Below are positions 36,801 to 48,800 of a DNA stretch of 64,000 bases, one piece after another (position 1 is the stretch's first letter; every line of letters begins with the position of its first letter). Source of the DNA: Dasyornis broadbenti (taxonomy: Eukaryota; Chordata; Aves; Passeriformes; Dasyornithidae); the NCBI GenBank assembly GCA_013397935.1, contig VZRN01005629.1, positions 1,065,228 through 1,129,227 of the forward strand. Reading direction: 5' to 3'. Under the pieces are notes generated by a model, which saw only the letters and a list, made by a program, of their open reading frames with translations, did no database searches and was not told where the DNA came from. A program made the position numbers and the translations under genes.

Positions 36801-39800
36801 TATAAAAGGTAGGAGACATAAAAAATAATTCAGGCTATAAAATTAGCTTTTAATGTTTTACCGAACATGGAGTTTTAAAAATTAAAAATTGCAATCAGAA
36901 TATAAAATAAAAATCAGTAGCAAATCATTACATAGAGCAATGTGTTATCCTTGGGCTTGCAGATTAAAAGAACATTGAGCTTAAATGGGATTTCATCACA
37001 TTAACAATAAGTATGTTATGCTTCAGGCGTAAAGAATTCAGATTATTTGCTTTTAAAATAAATAGCTCTGTCAGCTAACACTGATTTAATGTTAATAACT
37101 TGTAATAACTGAACACTTACAAATAACGCCATTTTGCATTTTAAGGATATTACTGTGTCAAAATTTTAAACTCTTTTCCAAAGATTTTCATTAAACCTTG
37201 TTTTATAATTCAGAGGATTTGGAACTTTTAAACACTGCTTTTGAAATAAAAATTTACACAGTGTGGTAATACTGGGTAATTAAACACGAGCATACAGCTA
37301 CATGACACTGTAATGGAGAGACAGGGTACTTCATCACTGGTCTTCTAAGACACATCTTCTATGGACTCAGACCATTTTTTGAGGTATTTTGTTGACCATA
37401 TTGATTTAGGCAGTAGAATTTATCTAGTTATATAACTGACTGAGCATCATGTCTTCTCTTGATACTTCACTTGTTTCTGCTACCTCTAGCTGTCTGAGCA
37501 TGCCAGTATCAAAAACGTGGCAAGAAATGCAAAGGTTTTTCTGTGTAAAGGGGAAAAAAAGACTATAGGTACAGAATATTGAAAACTCTGATAATAAAGC
37601 ATGATCAAAACAGTATGTTCATACTTATCTGCAGCACATTTCAGAAAAATACTTGTTTAATTTTTGTAATAATAATTAATGGCTGCCGTCAACCAAGTCC
37701 TTGCTACAATCTTTCAAAGACATTGATAGGCACTCTGACAATTATTTCAAGTTTAATCAAGAACTAAATTCCACAACAAATAGCAGTGGAAAATACAACT
37801 GCTGAGTTCTCTGAGGAGATCATGGAAAGGCAGGCATCATCTTGAGATTGCTCTTTGAGGGGCCGGGAGGACCACTCAAGTAAGACTTGAGACAGCTCTG
37901 CCAGCAGAATTCTTTCTTTCCACTTTCCACCATCCTTTTTTATTGAGATTCTTCATCTGTCATGAGCCAAGGCAGTATTCAGATAGGTGTCAATTTTCCA
38001 GGCACTTTTCCAACAAAAAGAGGATATATTCCTTCACCCCTCTACTGCACAGTCTTTGCTTAGTGCCATTTTTTAAAATTTAAAAAGCCTTTAAAATTCG
38101 CATAACTATTCTAAATATTCTAGACTAACTATAGTCTAACTATTCTAGACTAAAGGTAATTTTTCATTAATAGAATTTCCTCTGATGTCTCTGGGTGAAC
38201 TGTTAGTGTCATGCTTATCTGTTGTGTGACATGGTCTCACCTAGCACTGAAAGCATGGGCTTTTTGACTAAATCTTATAACATCTTAGAGCTGAAATTGG
38301 TCAGCATTGTGTAAATATTCAGTGCTATTCTATACACGTTGTTTGAGCAAAAGTTAAAGATAAAAATACTTCAGTTTTGCTCTGTACTTGAAAAATGTAG
38401 TTGTGCTTTTGCTATCATGGCTGATACTGCATTCCAGCAAGTTGTGGCTACCAGCAAAGGCTTAAACCCAGAAGGTCACACAAATATTCACTGTTATTTA
38501 CAGCAAATGTAGAGTCAACCCGTGTGACTTGCGTAGGAGTGAAATCTCCCTTCAAAGCTAAGACCCCTCCAGGGCTTCAGGCGTTGGTGGTCTGCAGGAG
38601 AGACACATCAGTTGTTTGTTTGTGGTTTTTGACTCTCTATTTGCCTGGAGATTTTGCTGCTAAGTCATGGCTTTTTAATCATAGTAAAATTGCAGTCTGG
38701 TTTCAAACCAGAGTACTTTCTAAGGAATTATCACTATGCTAAACTATATTATAACTATGCTAAACTATTATTAAGCATATTTGGAACATTTTTATGTATT
38801 TTATTACATTCTTGTTACCTGTTTTACTGCAGGTGGCGTATCCGTGTTCTTTTTTTCCTTTTTTGGTCACTTTTCTAAAAAGACACTTTGTTCTGGGAGC
38901 TCATGTTTACTCCTTGGATTTAATACTGACTTTGGAGTATTCAAGTCTATCTGACTCTCCCTTTATCTCAGAACTCTGTATTTCACTATGGATTTCACTG
39001 CACTGTCACTGTTTTATTTGCTTAGGGAGACCAAACAGAATCTAATATGCTTGCCTTTTCTCTTTTAACTGTTAAGAATTATTGTCTTCATTTTCAGTAT
39101 AGAGAGATCACTGTGGCCCTATAATGGTCCAAAATACAGGTGTTACACAGCTGAAGATGCAAATGGACATGTTTACAGAAATTTTATATTTAGATATAGA
39201 GGTGGTAATTTTTCTATCTTCCTGCCTCTTCCCCTGCTGTCATTTATATGCTTGTGTCCCATAAGAATTCCCTTAACCTTTTCCTGTGCAGATAAACTCA
39301 CTCCATGTAATAGGGAATTATTTGGCTTATAAAAGCATACATGGCAGCATAAAAGAAAAAATGTGTCTTGCAAGTCTAAAAAAATTATCCTGTGTTTGGA
39401 TTATATTTTATTTTTGCATAGAGTATTTGATGGATTTAATAGAAAATTATCTTATTTTTTTGTATAGCTGAAAAGATCACTAGTAACTGTAACTTCTTTA
39501 ATTTTTAAAATTTCATACGAACCTTGCAAGAAATCCTTATTACTTTTATAGAAAATATTACAGAACTATATCAGTATAATGGGATATTCTTGGAGATCTA
39601 AGAGGTATCTGATCTCAGGTCACTGAGTAAAAGTCTTGGCTGTTTTTATTGATCGAGTAACCTTGTATTGTATTTCTGCTCTGCCAGTGCACTGTCTGAA
39701 ACACAGCAAGTTATCTTCTCCTAAGTGGATTGGAAAGTGCTATGGGAGTTCAGCTACTGTTTATTGCATTCTTAGCTGCACCACAGAGGAGGAATTCTGG

Positions 39801-42800
39801 GTGGAAAGAATATTTTTGATAAATGATTTATACTGTTTTCTTTAAGGTTTGGGTTTTTTATAACTAGTGGAAAACTAAGTCGTGCTCTTTTGCTCTGTAT
39901 GTATCTTAGCAGAGTGGGAGAAAAGCAGAGTGTAATGGAGAAGAGCATATAATAGAGTTCAAATCACAGAGCAAACTCTTCACCGTATCATGTAAGAATA
40001 AAATAAATACAATTTTATTTAGAAATTTTCTAGGGAACTAAGTAGTTACCTTCCTACAAGCAAAAATGTGTCTTGGAGAAACTGAGCATATTGTTGTTTG
40101 TTTCTACCATGTTACTCCACTTCAGACTGAATTACTAGGACATTAAATCATAGAATCATGGAATGGTTTGTGTTGGAAGGGACCTTAAAGACCATCCAGT
40201 TCCACCTCTGCTGCCATGGGCAGGGACACGTGCCACTATCCCAGGTTGCTCCAAGCCCCATCCAACCTGGCCTTGGACATTTCCAAGGATGGGGCAGCCA
40301 CAGCTTCTCTAAATGTAGTCCTGAAACATAATGACATTTTTTAATATGTAGCATTTAGGAAAAAAACCCCAAAACCCAGAAACTGCATTTTAAAAATAAT
40401 TCTATTACAATTTGAGTATGACTCTAAGAGAACAATCACCAATGTGTAAGGTAATTCTGGCATGTCCCCTTCCCAGTGTTGTTCAGGAAAGTATCTCATG
40501 CACTGGAGATAGTAATTGTGTGAATGCCAAGGCAGAGAATGGGCACAACACTGCTAATTAATCAAAGCCTGCTTACAACAAGTTTAAGTAGCAGAGTGGT
40601 AAAAGCTGTTATGCAGGCTTAGCTCGCTTTTATGTTAGTAGGAGCCCCACTGCTACAAAAACACTAGAAAAATTCAACTTACATCTAAATGGAATCAAGG
40701 CCTATGACTATTGTAATATTTTGTGGAAGCAGAATTATGCCTTTCATGGGGTAATTGACTGACAAAGAATAGATATCATGTAATGCAGTCCAATTACTTC
40801 AACAGATTAATGGCTCTCCTGTTTGTGAAAATTGTGTGGGTGGGATTTGTCAGGCTATTTGCAGCTGATGGCAGGTGTGAATCAGGTTGATGGAATACGT
40901 TTTCCTTCTGTATGACCCTTCATGTTTCTCTTCTGCTCTGTTATTGTAGTCAGTGGGTTGGCTTTATCGTGTTATGCTTTTCTAAAGGCACTTGAACCCT
41001 TCAGCATAGACTTTAAATTTTAATTAACTCAAAGAATTAGCATCTCACTGCAATCTTGTTCCCAGGAGTCCTTGGTAATCAAAGTGATCCCCTAATAGAC
41101 ATATTTATGTTTTCGATGGGATTTGTCAATTATGTGGATTTTATTTCTGTGTAAGCTGAAAACTGTAAACCTCAGGGATTGTGCTTTTACTTCAGGCCCA
41201 GCAAAAAGGATGGCTGTCACATATTTGCCCAGCCACAGCCCCATGAAAAAATGTATCCTCATCCTGGGTAACATAAAAGTATATAATTTTAGTTTTCTTT
41301 TCTCATTCTCCTTTCACAGGTGCGTTGTGATAGTGAGATACAAGAGCTACGTCGGTGGCAAAAGAAGTTGAGAGAGGAGAGGCACATTACTAAGATAGTG
41401 AAAGAATTCTGGACTAAGCAGGAAGCCAAAGGTAATTGAATTAAATTGTGGGGGGGGTTTGGTTGGTTGGTTTGTTTGTGTTTACATTGTGTTGAATATT
41501 TATACTTTGAGTTGTATTAAAAAATAGGCCACACAGTAGAACACTAATCCCGAGTGAGAAGTTAATGTCTGGTGGAAATGCTTGGCTTTTTCTTTAGAGT
41601 CACTATTATTCTACTTTAGTTGGCTGTGCAGCTGAAAGTGGCAATGAAAAATACAATATAGGGCCAAAATTCAGTAATTTCAGAAGACTATGACAATTTA
41701 CTGGCATAATATTTCCTAGGGCGGTATTGGACATCTACATCACCATTTACATGATGAGTATTACTCATCATGTAAATGGTGATTTTTACCAGATGGGTTG
41801 TAGCACAGTTTTTGTGAACTGTGGGATTTCTTTGTGGTAAATATTCTACTGGCATTTTCCTATAGTTATTTACAGCAAAAGTTGGCCTGTACAGTTCTTA
41901 AAAAAAAAAAAACAAAAAAACAAAAAACCACACTCAAACAGCATAAAAAATTGCCAAGGAAAACAAGGCCAGATTGGTACAAGAACTATCCCTGTAATAT
42001 GTTCTTTTTTTGCCCTGTTTGTGGACAGGGCTTTACTGACAGGGCCAAGGGTGGACTGTGTCATTTGACAGTTGAATTGATTTAAAAAACTCCTGTGTCT
42101 GAAGAAATTTAATCTTTCTATAAACTATACTTAAGTTGTTTTGGGGACTTATGTAGTGATAAGATTTCCTTTGCCAATTGTTTCGAAAGGAAAAACAAAT
42201 TTCTTTTTAATCACTCTCATAGAGCTTTCCTGTCATCAAATAATTTATTTTAGGACTCTAGGACACAGCTGTTTCACCACTTCAAAGAAAGTTGCAAAAT
42301 TGCCCCTTTTAATTTTTTTTCTTAAACCAGTATAAGTTAATATTGCTTACATCATGTTAGCTTCCTATATTATCACACTGTTTCTGTAATTTCTTAAATG
42401 AGCTCTGCTAAGTTAATTTAAGAGTATTCACACATCAAATAGCCTTGGGGCCCAGACAGAGGGGTATTTGGAAACAGCTGTACAAGTTTGAGAAGTTACT
42501 GTCGAGGGGTTTTCATTATCAATCTCAGCTGTAATGCCATAATTCATTTGGTTAGTGCTCCAGCTGCTCTTTTTTTTCCCTCTTATTATCCTGCTGTTTA
42601 TTAATGTCGTTAAACCCTATTTCACTGTAAAGTCAGCAAGGTTAGTTTAACTGCTTTCACCAGTCATTCAGTCCAACCCAGCTGACGTTGTGCTGAAATG
42701 GATTGTGAACACTCACACAATAATGAATAGCATAACACAACTACTTTTTAACCTTATCTTTCTAAGCATTTGGTTTAACTGAATTCATTAATTCAGTTAA

Positions 42801-45800
42801 TTCAATTAATCCCCTTTAATTAAACCAAAGAGCTCTTTGCATCCAGCAGACAAAGCCTTTATTGTTACTAAAAACTTACATATCACAAATAAAGCATTAA
42901 GATTCATGGTCAAAGGAAAAAAAAGTAACATTTTTAAGTAGATACAGCATTTTATTACAGAATTAACCAGATTAAAAAAAAAGAAGTATCTCTTAAGTTT
43001 GTATATAACTAACCCTGTTTATTAGATGCTGTAAACAGTGTTGAATCTAACTGTAGGGGATGAATGGTGAGCTGCCAAATAGCTTTTAGAAAATGATGAC
43101 TCGAGCAGTAATGTGATTCTATTGACACTACTAGAAAGATCAGCATACCTTCCATGGAAATATCAGCCAAAGACTCAGTTAATGTGAGCTAACAGGCAGA
43201 GTCTGCTTTGTTGGGACTTTGAGCACAATGCTATGTGTACCTTATTGCAAGGGTATGATCTAGGTAAAAATAAAAATTTATAAAAGTGTCTTTGGATAAT
43301 GTGATCACCAGTGTGATACTTTAAAAAAAGATAGAAGTTAGAAATGTAAACTGATTGTAATTAACAAATCCAAAGGCATTCTTCATTTATTTTTCTGGTT
43401 TCAGAAAGTGTGTTAGAACACGCTGATTAATTTTGAAACTAACAGTTGAGTTTTCATTAGAACAACACCAGAATGAAATACTTCTGGAGGTTTGTGTTTT
43501 TTTTTTCAAGCAGAAACCAAAAGTATTATTTTTATGGGGTGATCCAGCAACTTCTCCATTAAAAACGCAGCCCTGTGCTTCCTTGGCCAAGACTTTTGCC
43601 ATCCTCCCCCTTCCCTCGGCAGTGGCACTCATGGCTTCACGGTGCATTGGCTCAGCTGCCTCTGACAAAGGACGGCTCCTCCGTTCTGCTCTGCTGCCCC
43701 TCGGGAGGCTTTTCTGCTGGATCAGCCCGAGAAACTCACTTATCCAGGAATGAAACAATCCTTACATCCACTATAAGGGAAATGGTGCAACAGTAATCCA
43801 GGGAAGGAAGAGTGCTCATCTGTGATGGCCACTCAGTGTCAGATGAGCTGCTGTGCCCTGTGAAGCCACGGCCACACGTCTGCATGGTTTGTAGGCAGGG
43901 CTACGATGGTGCCTCATGTAAATCACTGATTCTCCCCCTGCTTCACAGCATGTTAAAGATCTCTGTGTTTTCCTTTGAAATTCTTCAGTCTTCTCTCTAT
44001 CTTTTATACTATTTATTATTAGTTTTGCAAAGGGCTCTATGATAGAAGGTGTGAAAACTGCATGAAAATGACTTTATGCCTTAATAGGACCTTGCAGGAC
44101 TGTTGACCTCTTTTAATGCATACGCTGGCAAAATTTTTTTTGGAGTGCAAAGAGAAAAGCATATACCCAGGATCATAAAACTACAGCATTCTTGGCTGAC
44201 ATTTTATTTGCTATACTGTTCCACTGCTGTGTAAAATTACATTCCACAAAATGATCTATATTTAAGGTATGACAGTCCTTACTCTGAACAATTTCAGACT
44301 GAAAATGTAGAGATAAGTGTAACACTTCAGACTCAGCTTAGAGGCTCACAGCTTTAGACTTGAAGGGAGAAAGAAGTTTCTCTAATATAGCACAGCTGAT
44401 GGGATAAATTTGTTCCAGAAATTTTTACAGAACTAAAAAATGGTTTGCCTTCTACAGAAAATACAGTTAATTAAAACCCAACCTCCAGAAAATGTGAGTG
44501 AATAGCAGCTGAGCTAGGGTTTGTTATTTTTTTCTTTTTTTTTAAAGATGATCTCCTTTCTGTTCTGATTTTACTGTTCTGATTTGCTGAAATTACTTTA
44601 ATGTAAATATATTTAAATAAGTGATATAACAACCTGCATGTTATTTGACATGATGTTTGGCAGGATGGGATGCAGTGGCAAGACCTGCATCTGGTTTCGT
44701 GAGGCTGATGTTCTATTGTGAGTTTGTCAGTTTAGGAGAACAACTTCTCCCAGCATGAATTTATCTATGACTGTCTATACAAAAATTTTAGTTTTAAAAG
44801 GCAGTGTTCTTAGGGAAAATAGTACAAGAAATAAATATTCCTGGGTTTATGGCAATATCAGTTGTGACCCTGTTAGCTGGCAGTTTTTATAAATCGACCA
44901 TAGCCTGGGCTTTGCAAGGCTCTTGTGTAACAGAGAAGGCACAGTGTGTGGAAAGTCTAGTTAAATCAAAATAAAAAAGAAAGTAATCTTCACAGCAGGT
45001 GAGGGGGTTGATTTCCAGATACAGGAGGGAATATTCTTTTACATTCCATTAAATTTTCAAGCTGTATTTTTCCTTTGGCAGCAGGAATTATTACTTACCT
45101 ATCTGGAGAGATTTTAAAAATACTTCTTTCATAGCAATAATATTTTGCCTTGGGATGATGCATCCAGCAATACTCTGAAGAACTCAAAATGAAGGTGTTC
45201 TGGAAAATCCCTGCAAATATGAATGAGATACAAGGGAGAACAGGCTGCATATTTTAGGAGTGCTAGAGCAGGAACAGATGCACAGTGTCAAGAAGCAAGG
45301 AAATGCAGTCACTCCTTATACAGCTGTGATGTCTCCACCTGAATGATTAGGAAGGTTTCAAAAGCTTAGTACCAAGTTAAGCTGAACAGGGGAAGTCTAG
45401 TCTGCATATTTTTTAAGTATTGCTGTATGGAATCATATCAGAATTAATTGAATTAATCATAGCAGAATTAATTGAAGAAAAGAAAAATGTTAAACTCAGA
45501 GCGCAGAAAAAAATGGCTACACTGTGAAACTTCTTTAAATTCATTCCGTAAACATCCTTATTATTGGGTCTGTAAATGAAGTTGCAACCACATGCGTGTT
45601 TGCAGGACTGAGTCGTTTCCCAAAGAAAATATTGAAAAGAGGATCTATAGTTAAATAGGAAATCTTACACCGCGCTTAAAAAAAGATTTAAAATTACTGT
45701 AGTAATGTTAGATTAGGAAAAGGCATAGTCTGAACAGCTAATGGATTTCTTAAAGACTGCATCTCCGTGGTTTATTCAGGAAAATTCAGCCCTGTAAAAT

Positions 45801-48800
45801 GTAAGGAATTAATCAGTTTTATGTGAGAGTTTCTTCCCCCTCTCTGCCCCCGCCACCTTGCACCAAGGGTGGTTGAAATACTTGAAGATTTTAAACAAAA
45901 TAATAGGTTTCTAAATTCATCTGCCCTCCTTTTATTGCAGTGGTAATTCTTTAATTAATCTCATAATGGAACTCTTGTAAGTGATGACCTCCTCGTATCC
46001 TATGGTTTTACACTTTTAATGTGTTATATTATATAACCCATTTATATACACACACACATATGTATTAAGATCATACATGTTGAATGTATTTCTTCTAATA
46101 ATTTGGTTTCAAACTAAGCTTTATGAACAGGTTAAAAGGGGAAGGCTGCTTGCTGTCAGTAGGACACTGCACTTGAAAGAATTTCACTCTGCTTTTTTTT
46201 TTGAACATTAGTGTATTTACAGGTATTTAGCTGTTTCTTTCTGAAAGCAAAAATGCTGCAGTCAAAATGGTTTAAAATGGGGGCATATATCTGATTGCTT
46301 TTGATTTAAAAGCACATGTATAAAATTTGACTTATACAGAAGACCTTAACATTTCTTCTTTTTTTAAGGGGGAAAAAAAAAAAAAAGAAAATCTAAGAAC
46401 AAAGCAGTACCGAGGGCTGAGTACGTGGTGATGGTTTTCATCAAGCCTAATTCAGAATGCTTGAGATGTTTCTGAAAGTTTAATCTTGGCACTAACAGCT
46501 GAGAATGTAGTGATAAAAGTCATAAGACTCATGATACAGAATCCAATTTATTGGTCCACACCCCAGACTCAGACATCTTTGAAAATTTATAAAGATTATA
46601 GTAACATTTAATTTCTGAAACTACGTTGGGAATGTTTGAAAAAATGAAAGATGATAATTTAGATAAACTACAACATGTGATCTTCTGAACTGTGCTTACA
46701 CAGGCACAGCAGTGGGTCTGTGAGCACACGTCTGAACTAATCCTCCAATACCAAAGCTGTATTTTCACTCATCACTCTGCAGTTGTTAATAATGACTTTT
46801 AATGGAAAAAAAGGACAATTGCAGTTTGGCGATTTTTCTGTGATTATAGAAACACCTTCCTTTTGTTCTGTTATTTTTTTTTTTTAAGGAGAATGGGTTC
46901 TGCAATCTTCTTTTTTTTTCTTTTTCTGCTTTTAACCTAAATAGTGAAAAAGATGGGAGGATTTTTATCGAAAATGCTGGTGGTGTTTTTGGTTAGCCAT
47001 TTAGATAAGCAAATCCAAAATTTCTATTTATTACTATAGGAAGCATCAAAAGCCTGGAGAAAAGGCTGTCACCAGCTGAAAAATAAAGCCTTCAAATAGT
47101 CCTGCAGCAAAACTAGATTTGAGACTTGTGGTTAAAAAAAAGAAGGGGGGAAGTGGGGCAGGGAAAGAAAGACCACAAGCTGTTAGTGGGGGTCTTAAAA
47201 CATGACTCAGAGAATACAAAGAAGTGGGTGGCAGATTGCAGAACATGGGAGCTGCTTGCCCTGACTTCCTTTAAACCCTCCCTGTGGCATCACTCACCTG
47301 GATGACTTTCCCCATGTAACAGTCTGTTTTCTTACCTGATACTTTGTTTCAGTCTGTGCAAGAGCTTAAATTTGGTGACTTCACAGAACCTATTACATTT
47401 GCAAGTCGGAATCATGTCATAAAAAGGGGCTAGTTGATATAAATGCAGTTTTCATGAAGCTGCTCAGCAAATCTGGAATTCTGGGTTTCCGCCTATGTTA
47501 GGTTCTGCCTGTAAATCCCAAATGCTTTTAGCTGGGGACCTGCCACTCTGGAATGATTTATCTCTATTTCTGGTCAGTTCTTTCTGGTTTCATCATTTTC
47601 TTTTTCTGTCTTGACTGTTTACATTGAAAAATACTACATTAATCAGATGCTCTGGAGATGCACTGGTTGCCTTCATTCTGGATTTTCTTCTCAGTCCAGG
47701 GTTGTGCTCCATGAACTGTTGTATTTCTGTGACTGTATTTTCATAACTCTCAGGTCATTGAACGATTTGGAGGACACTTGGATAATTGCAAGCAATAGTC
47801 TCCAGTACATCTAATTCTTTGTAGTTTTTTCTCTCCTAACTCAGGTGTTCATGTCAGTTGTTCATCTAGTCTAACACTTGTACTTCCTATATTTCTTTTC
47901 TTTTTATACACCTCGAATTGTAAAAATGCCATTTAAATATATTCTAATGAATTCTGACTCTTTCTGACAAAATATGAGGAAAGCAACGGTGCATTGCACA
48001 AACAAATACTGCTAGAGATCTTTCGGCCCTTATTTCCCATATGCATCACTGAATGTCGCTGTTTGGAAGTCTCTTGTATGTCAGCTCTTGCTTTGCTAAT
48101 CTGATCCTAAGTGAATTTAAAAATGCCCTGAAACTTCTTTGTCCTCTACAGTCATGAAAGCAAGACTAAGCATTTGACAAACTCTGCTCCTGATTTGGAG
48201 AATTAGATTTGTCCTGTCACTTTTTAAAATCCATTTTGCAGAAGCCTCTTCTGCTGAGTGATCCTCTGACGGTTCCATTTCAGATTCATGACTTGCAGGA
48301 GTGTCTATGGGCATAATTTCCATTTTATGGCTTGTTTGTTTGTTTAATATAGCTGTATTCAATAGATCATTTTCCTATCACTAGTGACTGAGTATTTCCT
48401 GAAGTGAAAGGTTTCACTAATAATTGTATACAGGCAGACTTCCAATAGTAAGAGGCTAAAATTATAAACCCTTTATAAAAAAACCCTGTCTCTTTAAAAG
48501 TCAGGTCTTATTTCAGCTAGTGGCTCCAATTTCATGTTCAGGCTTCTTTGGCATTTCATTGGGAGGCTAGGGTGAAACTCCTTTCTATATATATATTTTA
48601 CTCTAAGCCCCTGCTAATAAGTTATTCCAATAGATTTTCTTTAATGGATTTTCATCTTCATATAGTCCAAGTCTATAGTATTTTTCATTACTATTTTCAA
48701 CTGTTTAAATTACTAAGTGTAGTTCTTAAGAGTTCTATGAAGAAGTGCGCTCTATAAAGAGTGTGGGAGTATAAACCTTTCATAAGCTACCGTCACAAGC

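Larger units (their letters stand above)
35486..41319 (+). other. IQCK intron with CR1 fragment
   Basis: Contains a small direct and inverted repeat cluster at 38104-38153, the CR1 fragment at 40147-40311, and TAAT/ATTA-rich sequence at about 40530-40900. Confidence 0.8.

Noticed and set aside
41834..42085. Frame with CPVCGQGF resembling the start of a C2H2 zinc finger
   Set aside because: There is no finger continuation with correctly spaced histidines, and the preceding residues come from an A-rich simple repeat. Likely chance.
43433..43758. Overlapping frames in a GC-richer intronic patch
   Set aside because: Frames open on both strands with no recognisable protein and no splice context. 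Base composition explains them.
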